This document shows, piece by piece, positions 1 to 9,094 of a DNA stretch of 21,108 nt (position 1 is the stretch's first letter; every line of letters starts with the position of its first letter). Source of the stretch: Ophiothrix spiculata (lineage: Eukaryota > Echinodermata > Ophiuroidea > Amphilepidida > Ophiotrichidae). The stretch is from assembly GCA_000969725.1 (NCBI GenBank), contig JXSR01S007655.1. One strand, 5' to 3'. The notes under the pieces were generated by a model. That model searched no databases. It worked only from the letters and a program-made list of their open reading frames with translations, and had not been told where the DNA came from. A program made the translations under genes and the position numbers.

Positions 1-76
1 TCAGAACACAAAAGCATGATTTATTTGTTGATAAAATGATTACACGAAACAATTGCTCTGAATTTTATCAAATTTA

Positions 77-296
77 GGGGCGCACCATTAGATTTCCAGG
101 GGGGGAGCATTGATTTTTTTGAAAAAAAATTCCCCCTCCACAGGCAGAAGAAAAAAAATTTCCCCCCTGAACATGGAATAGGCAGAAAAACAGTAATTTC
201 CAGGGGGGAAAAATTCACTCCCGAATGGGGTACGGAAAAAAATACAACCCCAAACCCAACTTCCAGCTCCCCCCTGGAAATCTAATGGTGCGTCCC
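77..296. mobile_element. PIF/Harbinger-like MITE, copy 1
   Basis: A 220-bp element with inverted ends: GGGGCGCACCATTAGATTTC at the left, and its reverse complement with few changes at the right (ending GGTGCGTCCC). TTA lies directly outside each end (74-76 and 297-299), as expected of a 3-bp target-site duplication. A second copy of the same family, sharing both ends and the C/A-rich interior, is at 10901-11121. There is no coding capacity; the open frames that cross it are chance frames in low-complexity sequence. A TTA target and G-run termini are known traits of PIF/Harbinger elements, so that assignment is inference. The boundaries are firm because two copies agree. Confidence 0.85.
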
Positions 297-299
297 TTA

Positions 300-730
300 T
301 CCAAGTGAAAGCAAAGAAGAAAAAAGACATGATGCCAAAGTAACAAAATTCCCTGGCAAAATTCACTTGGAATTTGATCCCGTAGGCGTAACTGGTGAAT
401 AGATCTCGTTGTAATGAGCTCAGCAAAGGTATAGGTATAGATCTTATCTCACAAAACTAAATAGGAGTATATACTGTTAGGAAAAATTGAGTGATTTGAT
501 GCAAAGTGACTTAGATTTGTTGATAAGTTGAAGTTCACATGTAAAAAAACTCAGGCACTTGGAACTTTCAAGTAAACAGCTAGTCATTGACCTTAGATGT
601 CAATTTATGTTACTTCAAATGCAGAAAAAATGTATTCTTGTTGAATGGAAAAAATGAAACCTAAGCACTGCTACAGTACAACTCCTCTAAAACAGAGAGC
701 ACCCCCATAGCCATGATAATTGCGTAATAA
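300..730. other. unassigned AT-rich spacer
   Basis: No gene, RNA or clear repeat seen. Short open frames here lack splice context, and none resembles a known protein. Confidence 0.5.
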
Positions 731-1088
731 ATCCTATTCCAAATCGGTGACGGGTCTAGGGGACCGCTAAGGGCACCTGCCTTTATCGGACGGGCCGCCA
801 AATGTATTATTAGTAGTAATTAGGACTACTGTGCCCTTTTTTCGTTGTTTTCCGATTGTTTTTATTTCTTTTTTCTCTATTTCATTTTTATTTGTTGTAG
901 ATCCCCGGGATGCGTGCGCCCCTTCGCAAACCCGTGGCTACGCCAATGGGGAGGATTTAAAAATTGTGCAGACCATAACCGTAACTCAATTAAGTCCCAA
1001 AGCTATCTCCTCAAGTATTCCTATATCAAAACTCCCTATTTTCACACATTCGACTGCAAGATTCGAACCCTAGGACAGGACCCCTCTT
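731..1088 (-). repeat. degraded GC-richer dispersed repeat
   Basis: This block is clearly richer in G+C than its neighbours (for example GGTCTAGGGGACCGC near 755 and CCCCGGGATGCGTGCG near 903). Read on the minus strand it contains ATTGGCGTAGCCACGGG at about 931-947. The phrase GGCGTAGCCA followed by a G-rich run is one I associate with dispersed repeats in invertebrate genomes, but I cannot name the family. It stops just before the inverted-repeat element at 1095. No terminal repeats or target duplication could be defined, and the overlapping plus-strand frames (831-1073, 845-1195) look like chance. Confidence 0.35.
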
Positions 1089-1094
1089 ACACTA

Positions 1095-2035
1095 CAGGGT
1101 GGTTCAAAAAACTCGAAACCCAAGTTCAAAGTCATTTTTTAATTAGCAATTGTGCCCCTATCACCTTCAGTTGGCAAAGGCATCATGTGGGATAGGTTTT
1201 AAACCATATCTGCATTTTTGGTCAAGTTTTGAGCATTGGTTTTTAAGATACAACCCATTATCAAAATATTGCTTCAAAGTGGCTTGTCCACGATTGCTTC
1301 CCTCTCCTTCCGACTTCAACCCTTCAATGGATTACACAACATTGATGTGTAATCAATTTAAGTACTCTAACCTACGTGTTCTGCACTGCATGTTGTGTTA
1401 CGGGCGTTCCCTGCTTAAATTGAAGGAGTTTTCAAGGCGTTTTCCTAGCGGATCTTTCAATGTAATTTCGTCACTTTACAGCACCTAAGGACCTGAAATC
1501 TATCTGACAACATTAAAGTGACTAAGTCCAATCACTATGTTGGAAAACATTTGCCGAAGAAGACAGAACAAACAAAAACATACAAACTATCAAAATTACG
1601 TGGGCTGGTGTTCAGAGGGCTCTTGTATGAACCTGTAATCTGAACTGCACCATTACGTTGCTGAAACTGGGGCTCCATTATCTGAAGCTATGTTAAGGTA
1701 CATCATTCAATTAAAAATTGATGATCAATCACTTTCAGATGATACATGCGTAAATTAACCTGCAGTACAACACGTGTGGAACCAAATACGGTGCATATCA
1801 AGGGGAACAGATTGAAGACAAAAACGAAGAAAAGCTTTCGTGGACAAGCCAATTTGAAGGACGGTTTACATAAAGAGCTGTATCTTAAGACCTAATGATG
1901 CAAACTGCATAAAACTTTCAGGGATTGTTTAAAAGGTATTACAATGATTCCTGTGCAAATTCAAGTTGATTGAGGTACAATTACTGTCTGAAACGTGACC
2001 TTGAACTTGGGTTCTAAGTTTTTTGAACCACCCTG
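1095..2035. mobile_element. long-terminal-inverted-repeat DNA transposon, non-autonomous, TA target
   Basis: The two ends are inverted copies of CAGGGTGGTTCAAAAAAC, flanked by TA (1093-1094 and 2036-2037). About 40 bp are near-identical. The inverted match continues at lower identity for roughly 200 bp on each side: for example AGTGGCTTGTCCACGA near 1280 pairs with the inverted TCGTGGACAAGCCAAT near 1846. The element is 941 bp, too short for a full transposase, and I see no intact transposase frame. A TA target and a CAGGGTG end fit the Tc1/mariner superfamily (inference). The divergence between arms suggests it is old. Confidence 0.8.
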
Positions 2036-2147
2036 TATTGAACTATTTTCTTAATTTTCTACTGAAGAATTATTTTCTACTGAAGAATTTTGTAGATTCA
2101 TCTGGGTTAGAAATAATTATGCTATCGAGTCTTCAGGCGAATTCATA

Positions 2148-2400
2148 CTCGGCCTCCAAACAAAATTTTTCCTATCAAACATTTGGTCGTGACGTCACCA
2201 AATATTTGCCATCGAACTTAAAGTATGAACGGGTAGCAAACATTTGGTCCAATGTATATGGCAATTCAATAGCATGTGCAATCTAGCGCAAAATTTTATT
2301 TGGTCTCAACTCAGTGTTGAAGTTATTTTGTTTGGAGTCACTCGTCATTTTGACGTCACAACCAAATGTTTGGTAGGAAAATTTTTGTTTGGAGGCCGAC
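2148..2400. mobile_element. TA-flanked MITE with 50-bp arms carrying CRE palindromes
   Basis: A 253-bp element. The left arm 2148-2197 (CTCGGCCTCCAAACAAAA...) and right arm 2351-2400 are inverted copies with only a few mismatches over 50 bp, flanked by TA (2146-2147 and 2401-2402). The interior of about 150 bp is unique and has no coding frame. Each arm contains the perfect palindrome TGACGTCA (2190-2197 and 2351-2358), the consensus CREB/ATF binding site, and both arms repeat the phrase ACATTTGGT. A TA target would suit Tc1/mariner-type MITEs, but the family is not recognised. Confidence 0.85.
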
Positions 2401-2402
2401 TA

Positions 2403-3467
2403 TGATTTGGCCTTTAGTAACCATAATATCAAGCTTTTCTTCTCAATTTCTTAGCAAAAAATCAGCGGTTGATATTCTCTCCGTCATGTCAGTAAGAATG
2501 GAAGTAGAGCACAAGCAGCACTCGTTCAATACAAGGCTTAAAACATGTACATAAAACTAAACAAACAGATTTTTTGATCAGATAATTTTACATTTTTTAA
2601 GAATTCGTTCTTACCTGTACATTTGCAATAGTCATCGAGAATGTCATGAAAAAGAAAAGACAAAAGAATACTTGAGTTAATTTTATAAAAACAAGAAAAT
2701 GTTACTGGTCTTTAAGTAAACTCCATGCAAAAGCAAACTCCAACTACAAATGGTTTGATTTTTTCTTATTTCCTATGTCCAGATTTATGTGTGAAGGCTG
2801 GTTTCACCAAAATATGAATACCATCGTAACACTTCGCAACTACGATCTACTGTAGCTAAGATGCTAAAACCCTACGATGCATGGGAATTTCAGGCGGGGA
2901 AAATTCCAACTCTTCATAACACATTATGAAGAGTCAAGTGGTGCTTGTAATTTAACAAAGGGTCCAGTCTAACATTGTATTAACGATGCATTTTAGCGTA
3001 AGTGAAATAATTTGAGCACACTTTGAGAACACGACGACTCAGCAATTAACACTGATCAAAACACAGCTAAAAAGACTATTTTTGGCCAAAATTTAAGTTC
3101 ACTAGACCCTACAAAAACCCTGTTTCACTTGCTTATTTTTTGCACAAATCAGTTCAGTTGACACAAAAAGTCCTGGAACTTTGGAATTAATTTCCTGTTT
3201 GAAATACAGAAATACATCAAAATTTGCCATGATAATTTTATGATAATATGCTGAATTATTGCTAGAATTGGTCTATAATGGTAAATAATGGATGGAAGCA
3301 AAATTGGTTTACAGTACTTTACAGAAATCAATTGCATATGCAGAATCGGATTTGAGAATCGAAACTAAGGCTCAATGGTTCAAGAAGTGTACTGAACTTC
3401 GAGACATCTGTATTTATAAATAACTATTTATATTTTACATATTTGCTTAAAATATAAATAACACAAT
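2403..3467. other. unassigned spacer
   Basis: About 1 kb without recognisable genes or long repeats, apart from the hairpin at 2909-2934. Short frames on both strands are not convincing. Confidence 0.5.
2909..2934. repeat. 11-bp perfect hairpin
   Basis: ACTCTTCATAA (2909-2919) and TTATGAAGAGT (2924-2934) are exact inverted copies separated by CACA. There is no T-run or gene next to it, so nothing supports a terminator or RNA role. Confidence 0.7.
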
Positions 3468-4131
3468 TGCCATAATGATTAATATTATAAGTCAGTACTA
3501 TGAATATCTAAGACTCAGTCTAGCAGTGTTCCCCTAAGGATTTTGACTTCGCGCCAAAGCAACATAAAAGGGAAACAAATACATCTGGCCATCGCTAATT
3601 TCGGAAAGATCACCTCAAAAATGAGAGTTATTTTGAATATAATCTGAATAAAACTGAAATAATTGAACATTGTGTATAACCAAAACCCTATTTTTGACTT
3701 TTTGTTTTGGGTACCACTTGCGCCAATTTTTTTAGCTTCTGCGCCAATTTCGCGACACAAAGCCTTACCAGGAACACTGCAGTCTACTCAATAGAAATCT
3801 TAGAACTTGCAACTGATCAAGCTTTGGATGTTCTACAGGTGGTTTCCATTGTTGAAGAAAGAGAATCATTGTGTCAACTTTTACACCAAGAATGTAGAAC
3901 GCAAGTTTCAAATAAAATGGCAACCGAGATCGGATGTCAAATCAAATTTGGGCTGGCTTCAAAGGGTATGGATAATCCTGAAGTTGTATATAACCTGAAT
4001 GTTATAAGCATTATGCATACAACTTTAGTTTCGATCCATTGGGAAGTATTCCATGTTTTTGGCCTTATTTGAACCTATTAATATATTTTTCAAGCTGTTG
4101 AAAATTTTGCCTGTAAAAAGACTCAAATCAA
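3468..4131 (+). repeat. direct duplication, copy 1 (interrupted by a hAT-like MITE)
   Basis: The segment from about 3468 to 4131, without the insert at 3524-3787, matches 4446-5283, without the insert at 4477-4905. Long exact blocks are shared, including GAAGAAAGAGAATCATTGTG, GAGATCGGATGTCAAATCAA and GCCTGTAAAAAGACTCAAAT. I judge identity at roughly 90 percent in the core. A frame (read ...EERESLCQLL...) stays open in both copies for about 50 codons from near 3820, but the differences I can see in it are mostly amino-acid changing, which argues against selection on a protein. The source of the segment is not recognised. Confidence 0.85.
3524..3779. mobile_element. hAT-like MITE
   Basis: A 256-bp element. 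The left end reads CAGTGTTCCCCTAAGG and the right end, inverted, CAGTGTTCCTGGTAAGG. An 8-bp target duplication flanks it: CAGTCTAG at 3516-3523 and CAGTCTAC at 3780-3787. An 8-bp target and CAGTGTTC-type ends are established marks of the hAT superfamily (Charlie-like ends). The interior has no transposase. The paralogous segment at 4906-4960 lacks the insert and so supplies an empty site. Confidence 0.88.
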
Positions 4132-4445
4132 TTAATATGTTTTGCATCTGCCTAACCATTATTGGTAAAGATATTTGGATGAATTAAACATTTCTAAACT
4201 ATTATAAGTCATTTTAAAATGACAAGCATACATTCTGAAATTGAAAATTTAGGAAAATAGAAATGCTGTCAACAGTCTGGTAAAGAACGTATTGGGAGGA
4301 AAATCAAATTCAAGAACAAATAATCAAATTTTGTTTGTTAAAAGTTTTGATTCTATATCATGCCTTTCCTTGATTAAAAGAAGTTTTTATGAATTTTCAT
4401 ATACATGTGGAATCATGGCTTATATCTTTAATAAGATTTTTTTTC
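4132..4445. other. unassigned spacer between the duplicated segments
   Basis: AT-rich, with no recognised gene or repeat. A frame opening at 4292 runs from here across the left end of the MITE at 4477 and ends inside it at 4816. It is read as a chance frame. Confidence 0.5.
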
Positions 4446-5283
4446 TCATCATAATACCTTTTAAGTCAACTCTATATGTGACCCGTCATATCGAAAGGTA
4501 CCTTAAGGGCGGCATAGTAAATTACGAGATACTGAGCAGAGTGAAAAAACACGCCCAAGATCGAATTTCTAATTTCATCAGAAACGTTACTTTTGAAGTG
4601 TATTCCATCGTATTGATCAGGTTCCAACATCCAAAACATAAGACAAATGTTTTGAAAACCGAGATAAAAATCCTTTCTCCATTCAAGTTTTACCAGTACA
4701 GAAACTTTAAACTCGATTTCCTCAAGAACTATAGTTTTCTGAATCAGCTCGATGCCTTTTACGAATGTGACTTTGCAATCAAACATCCAACAACCAAAAG
4801 CAAGGTGTCATTTTAAAGCTTAAAATATACTCTTTCTGATGAGACCAAAAATTCAATTTTCATTTTGGGACCCTTAAGGTACCTTTTGATATGACGGGTT
4901 ACATATATGAATATCTAAGATTGGGTTTAGTCAACATAAGTCCTAGAACTTGCCACTAAATCAAGCTTGGATGTTTTACAGGTGGTTTTCATTGCTGAAG
5001 AAAGAGAATCATTGTGTCAACTTTTAAACCAAGAATGTAGAACGCAAGTTTCAAATAAAATGGCAAACGAGATCGGATGTCAAATCAAATTTGGGCTGGC
5101 TTCAAAGGGTTCGGATAATCTCTAAGTGCGTATAACCTGAATGGAATAAGCATTATGCATACAACTTTAGTTTCGATCCATTGGGGAAGTATTCCATGTT
5201 TTTTGGCCTTATTTGAACCTATTATGTATTAATATATTTTTCAAGCTGTTAAAAATTTTGCCTGTAAAAAGACTCAAATCAAA
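4446..5283 (+). repeat. direct duplication, copy 2 (interrupted by a TA-flanked MITE)
   Basis: Partner of 3468-4131. To the left of the MITE, CATAATACC...TTTTAAGTCAACTCTA aligns with CATAATGATTAATATTATAAGTCAGTACTA of copy 1. To the right, TATGAATATCTAAG and the 340-bp core align with copy 1. Copy 2 lacks the hAT-like insert and carries small indels, including a stop in one of the frames open in copy 1. Confidence 0.82.
4477..4903. mobile_element. TA-flanked MITE with TGTGACCCGTCATATC ends
   Basis: The left end TGTGACCCGTCATATCGAAA continues as AGGTACCTTAAGGG. The right end is its inverted copy (CCCTTAAGGTACC...GATATGACGGGTTACA). The arms match over about 38 bp with a few changes. TA lies outside each end. 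The total is 427 bp. Open frames of about 104 codons (minus, 4472-4786) and part of a 174-codon frame (plus) lie inside, but neither resembles a transposase. Family not recognised; the TA target is compatible with Tc1/mariner-type MITEs. Confidence 0.85.
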
Positions 5284-5545
5284 AAGACATTTAATGCTAA
5301 ATTGTAACAGAAAAATGGGTAAAAGTGTATTGTTGTGGGTTTTTTTCAAATGTGATGATATAAAAAAATAAATGAGTGTGATGATGATGCATTATTCATG
5401 GGAACATTTTTAACTAATTGAAAACATTTTACATTTGAGATTTAAGATATTGGCTGGTATCTAAAATACTTTGAAATAAAGGGAGCTTTCTTCCTTTTTA
5501 CCAATCAATCATATTCAAACAATTCTATCAATTGTTAGTACATCT

Positions 5546-6140
5546 GGCTCATTCCAGTGGAAACTGAACCTTTTTTGATTTCAAGCAAAAAATCAGCTTT
5601 TTTATTCAACCACATAAACATGTTTTTCAGTCATACATTTGTTACCTGATACGTGAGAAGTATTTTCCAATCAGAAATTGTAAAGTTTGTATATTCAAAA
5701 ATGTCACAAACGTTACCAAAAAGTTACACCAAAATGTCACAAACGTTACCAAACGTTACAACACAAAACAATACATTAAAATAAATCCTGGCGATATAAT
5801 GTTCTGTAACTTTTATGAAATATTTGTAAATATGTTTCCCATAATCAGTGTAAGGCGCAATAAAAAAATCGGTGACACTTCAGAGAAATTGTACTTTGAA
5901 GTGATTAGGAGCAAAAAACCATTTCCGTGCGCGGTCACAAACGTTACCGAACGTTACATGGACTTTACTCAGGATTTTGGCAATTGATTTAATTATCAAA
6001 CATCTACATGTCTTGACCCCACCAGTGAGCACCATTATCAACAACAAAGTCGTTGATATAATGTTTATGCTAGGTTCCGTGGCCATTTAAATGTGAAATT
6101 TTCCAATTTTTCGGTCACAAACGTTACTTTGGAATGAGCC
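5546..6140. mobile_element. probable non-autonomous DNA transposon with internal GTCACAAACGTTAC repeats
   Basis: GGCTCATTCCA (5546-5556) and TGGAATGAGCC (6130-6140) are exact 11-bp inverted ends. Inside are four direct copies of GTCACAAACGTTAC (5703, 5736, 5934 and 6114), mostly followed by C, plus shorter AACGTTAC copies near 5753 and 5951. The last full copy abuts the right end. No clear target duplication was found, so the boundaries rest on the inverted ends alone. Short frames inside do not resemble known proteins. Confidence 0.55.
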
Positions 6141-6150
6141 ATACATGTAA

Positions 6151-6450
6151 TCCTGGAACCATACCATGACTTGACTTACTTCGTGTCAAGTCAAAATATA
6201 TGTGTGTAGTAAAACGGCCGTTTATGCTTTCTAAGTTTTGACATTAAATATTTGAAAAATAGAAAACCTGAATAAATTTATCTTAACATAGACAACATCA
6301 TTTAATAGTGTAGAATCATTCACACATCGAGTTCAGTAGTCTTGATAGTTCCATCTAGATTAGTCCTGGAACCATGACTTGACTTAATGACTTAATGTCA
6401 AGTCATGGTAAATGCTATGTAGTAAAACTGCCTCTACATACCATCTTGGG
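6151..6450 (+). repeat. two diverged direct repeats, each with a GACTTGAC hairpin
   Basis: TCCTGGAACCAT...GTAGTAAAAC occurs at about 6151-6215 and again at 6364-6430. Each copy carries an inverted repeat: TGACTTGAC/GTCAAGTCA at 6167-6175 and 6185-6193, and the longer CCATGACTTGAC/GTCAAGTCATGG at 6372-6383 and 6397-6408. The second stem is a perfect 12 bp with a 13-nt loop. No family assignment. Confidence 0.7.
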
Positions 6451-7065
6451 ACTAAGTCCACATCTCAAATTCAGCCAAAATATTCAAGCTGGTAAGAAAT
6501 GTACAATTTAGTGTCCTCCTTTAGGGTTTCATGTATCTCATGATAGGTGATTTGTTTACATTTATAATCAAAATGTGTGATTTGGGGCCCCAACTAGCCT
6601 TCTATGGAGTAACATCATGGGGGGGGGGGGTTACAAATTTGTAAACCTCAACCTTTGTGTAGGGGCCTACATCCAGATTTTGGGTGATACATTTCATCTT
6701 TGGGTTTAAATTAGTTTTGTAGCACAACAGAAAGATCCTGATAAAGGAGCTCTGCTGGTTTTTTTTTAACACTTGTTGATGATCATTTGCAATGGATATC
6801 TAGATCTGGGCTAAATAAATATAATGTTGGTTTTATCTATATCAGATCTAGATGGAATACCCATCGCTCTATTCCATCAAAGCATGGAGGGAGCTTTATT
6901 TTTAGACAAAACCAGTGGCAGTTGAGAGTTGCCAAGTGAATGAAAGCTACATGATGATATGCAGTTCTTTTTTAAACTTTTGTGGGAGACAAAGAAAGGT
7001 CTATAAGCTGAAGGAGATGTCAAACTAGGTTTAGACCAAGGTATACATCTACTTGGCAATTCATA
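6451..7065. other. unassigned spacer with a 12-nt poly-G run
   Basis: No gene seen. A run of 12 G lies at 6619-6630 in otherwise AT-rich sequence. Confidence 0.5.
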
Positions 7066-7575
7066 TAGTGACTCATACTCACACTTTCACTTCCAATTTT
7101 TTTTCATGGAAAAAAGTTCCAAAATGTTTTAGCAGCCATTAGGTTTAAACTCTTGACATACCAAACTTACTTGCAGGCATACAGGTTACATTCACAGGTG
7201 TAAGAACTTTTTGATGGTGTACTATTGAGGACACCCAACACAAGTTAGCTATAAGTCATGTATTTTCCCCTATAGCTTTTTCAATTTTCGATGTGTATTT
7301 TCAAACAAATGTATAAGATTACTGTTAACACTATTGACACAGTATCAAAGTACTGCAGGCATTTGGATTATATTCACAGCTGTTTGAAAAGTTTGATGGA
7401 GTACCATTCTGGACATCCAACACACTAAATTATGAGTCACAAATTTCCTATTTTCATTTCTTCAAGTTCCAACAAATGAATAAACTTTTAACACTCTTGA
7501 TGCAGTGCCAAAGTTCTGCGGGCATCCAGATTACATCCACAGGTGTTTGGAACAGTTTGAACAGTTTCATGTGTC
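7066..7575 (+). repeat. diverged tandem repeat, unit about 160-180 bp
   Basis: The phrase TGCAGGCAT...GGTTACATTCACAGGTGT recurs at 7172, 7354 (TGCAGGCATTTGGATTATAT) and 7517 (TGCGGGCATCCAGATTACAT). Between them are shared phrases such as GATGGNGTACNATT, GGACANCCAACACA and AACACTNTTGA. The stretch from about 7066 to 7171 is a partial upstream unit. Units differ by many substitutions and by length (182 and 163 bp), so this is an old array. Confidence 0.7.
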
Positions 7576-7603
7576 TTGAATGCTTCAATCACTGACATTT
7601 TAA

Positions 7604-7855
7604 CCCTAACACGTCACAGTCCAACAAAATCCAACAAGCAAAAATCAAGAAATTCGCCTAAGTCCAAATACGTCATAGACCGGGGATACGGATGGGCACG
7701 AAAGTGCTGCCATGGCAGGCCATACTCGGTGGCGTGCCATAGCTGGACATTGGAACGGGATGCGAGAGGTCAAGGGTTCAAATCCCAGGGGAAACGGGAC
7801 ATTTTTGTATGACGTATTCGGACTTAGATAGTTTTAAAGCGTTTTGGAGTTAGGG
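7604..7855 (+). mobile_element. TTAA-flanked MITE with tRNA-Pro-like core, copy 1
   Basis: The ends are CCCTAAC and GTTAGGG, with TTAA on the left (7600-7603) and TTAT on the right (7856-7859). An inner inverted repeat, CTAAGTCCAAATACGTCATA (7659-7678) against TATGACGTATTCGGACTTAG (7808-7827), is 19/20 and brackets a GC-richer core containing a tRNA-like segment. A diverged relative lies at 13547-13760. A TTAA target plus CCC ends is characteristic of piggyBac-type elements, which makes that family a reasonable inference; the core may instead be a separate insertion. The 78-codon frame over the core is not considered real. Confidence 0.7.
7748..7790 (+). other. tRNA-Pro-like 3' half (B-box region)
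   Basis: The segment reads TGCGAGAGGTC, two bases, then GGGTTCAAATCCC. From general knowledge of metazoan tRNA-Pro, the same two blocks occur there around the anticodon 3' stem, variable loop and T arm, and GGTTCAAATCC matches the RNA polymerase III B box. The 5' half of a tRNA-Pro (D arm and 5' anticodon strand) is not recognisable upstream, so no cloverleaf can form and this is not a functional tRNA gene. Confidence 0.55.
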
Positions 7856-8042
7856 TTATAACACTCCAAATATATAGATAAAGGTTCATTGAATTCACAT
7901 TAACGATCTTCTGAAGTTGTTAATTGTTTTACATTGCAAAACAAAATTTGAAAGAGTGCTAAATCAACTAAATTTTCCTTTCTTAACACATGAATATTAA
8001 AGGGGCATTTTATGATCCAGTTAAATTTCATCCTCACATCTC

Positions 8043-8293
8043 AGTTTGTTTCCAAAAGGGCTTAAATCCATAGTTTATTTCCAAAAGGGCCTAAATCCAC
8101 TGCCAAGTGAAAATAAAGCTTTACATAAAAAATAAATAATGGGTTTCTGATTTCCTTGAGTGTTGTCATTTTAGTTAGAAGACCAATTCCTAAAATGTAA
8201 AGCAGCAAAAACTTGAAAAGTAATTTTGTACAACAATAAAAAGGTTTTCTCAAAATGTACTCAGATGGATTTAGGTCCTTTTGGAAACAAACT
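8043..8293. mobile_element. foldback element with 29-bp arms
   Basis: AGTTTGTTTCCAAAAGGGCT...CAT (8043-8071) is inverted at 8265-8293, matching 27 of 29 bp. The left arm is immediately followed by a tandem second copy (8072-8100, AGTTTATTTCCAAAAGG...). Inner phrases AAGCTTTACAT (near 8116) and ATGTAAAGC (near 8195) are also inverted copies. No target duplication could be fixed, and there is no coding frame of note. Confidence 0.65.
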
Positions 8294-8827
8294 CTTCATA
8301 TATTTTAAATTCAATCCTAACATGGCCTGCCAAATTCACACTCATCCTTTACTGTATCAGACAGTCGTCTGTGTCAATACCCTTTACCAACTCATGAAAC
8401 AAAATTCCAATTACATCTGCCGTTTCAATCCCATGTTAAATTCATAACTACTCCAGCGATTCCTATAATAGAATTAAGAAGAAAAACACATAGCTCTTTG
8501 GAGAAATCATCCGCACCTTCTCATTTATTTATGCTTTTAAGCTTATAGAATTCTACAACACTTTTCTGACCCCATGTGAATAACTTAGCAGCAATAGACA
8601 CAAATAAAAGACAGAATCTTGGTAAATTAAATCACAATCTATGTCTATCCCAGAGGATCAAGTGAGGAGCGGATACCATAGCGACGGGTAATTATGGCTG
8701 ACATATAAGATGGCCTATGGTTACCCATGGCGACGCCTCATTGTGACTTCATTTGGTAAGATGCTATGAATTAAACATTTATTTTCATCATTGTGTGAAG
8801 GTGAAATGTAGAATCTTGAGATGAATG
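8294..8827. other. unassigned spacer
   Basis: No gene recognised. A partly palindromic GC-richer patch lies near 8680-8740 (GGGTAATTATGG against CCTATGGTTACCC). The frame starting ATGGCCTATGG near 8711 followed by GTAAGA could mimic a first exon, but its phase does not fit the exon candidate at 9660. Confidence 0.4.
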
Positions 8828-8836
8828 GCTGGTGAT

Positions 8837-9085
8837 AAGAGAAGATATGGTGTGTATCCCATCATGCATTGCTTCTTATAACGTGTGTATCCCACCATGC
8901 ATTGCTTCCTATGGGAATTTTTTTACAGGAAGTCATATGAGTAGTTTGTGATGAAATATGCCCAAAATGCAAGATTACAACAATTAACTTTGATTTATGA
9001 ACATTTCATCACTATACTACATTTTCCCATACAAACAATCCCACAGGAAGCAATGCATGATGGGATACACATGATATCTTCTCTT
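8837..9085. mobile_element. Mutator-like foldback MITE, copy A
   Basis: The ends AAGAGAAGATAT and ATATCTTCTCTT are inverted, followed inward by GTGTATCCCATCATGCATTG on both sides. The flanks are GCTGGTGAT (8828-8836) and GTTGGTGAT (9086-9094), an 8-of-9 target duplication. The left arm holds the phrase GTGTGTATCCC...GCATTGCTTC twice in tandem (33 bp apart, from 8850 and 8883). The central part reads GATGAAATATGCCCAAAATG... and is shared with copy B at 18451-18735. Long arms and a 9-bp target are established traits of Mutator-like elements; the assignment is inference. Confidence 0.82.
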
Positions 9086-9094
9086 GTTGGTGAT

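Noticed and set aside
1150..1488. Plus-strand frame with PSPSDFNPSMDY, reminiscent of the PSSPDLNPLDY motif of mariner-type transposases
   Set aside because: The same stretch aligns with the inverted opposite arm of the 941-bp element, there is an extra residue within the motif, and no other transposase motif lies in the frame. Coincidence is more likely than a transposase remnant.
3820..3975. Frame open in both copies of the duplication (VEERESLCQLL...), preceded by a TTCTACAG acceptor-like site
   Set aside because: The differences between the copies that I can see are mostly amino-acid changing, copy 2 gains a stop soon after, and no homologue is recognised. Selection on a protein is not supported.
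4292..4816. 174-codon frame, the longest in the window
   Set aside because: It runs from unique AT-rich DNA across the left end of the MITE at 4477 and ends inside it. It has no recognisable domain and a low-complexity composition.
6619..6630. Run of 12 G as a possible G-quadruplex
   Set aside because: A single G run without the further G tracts needed for an intramolecular quadruplex; it is also a common assembly artefact site.
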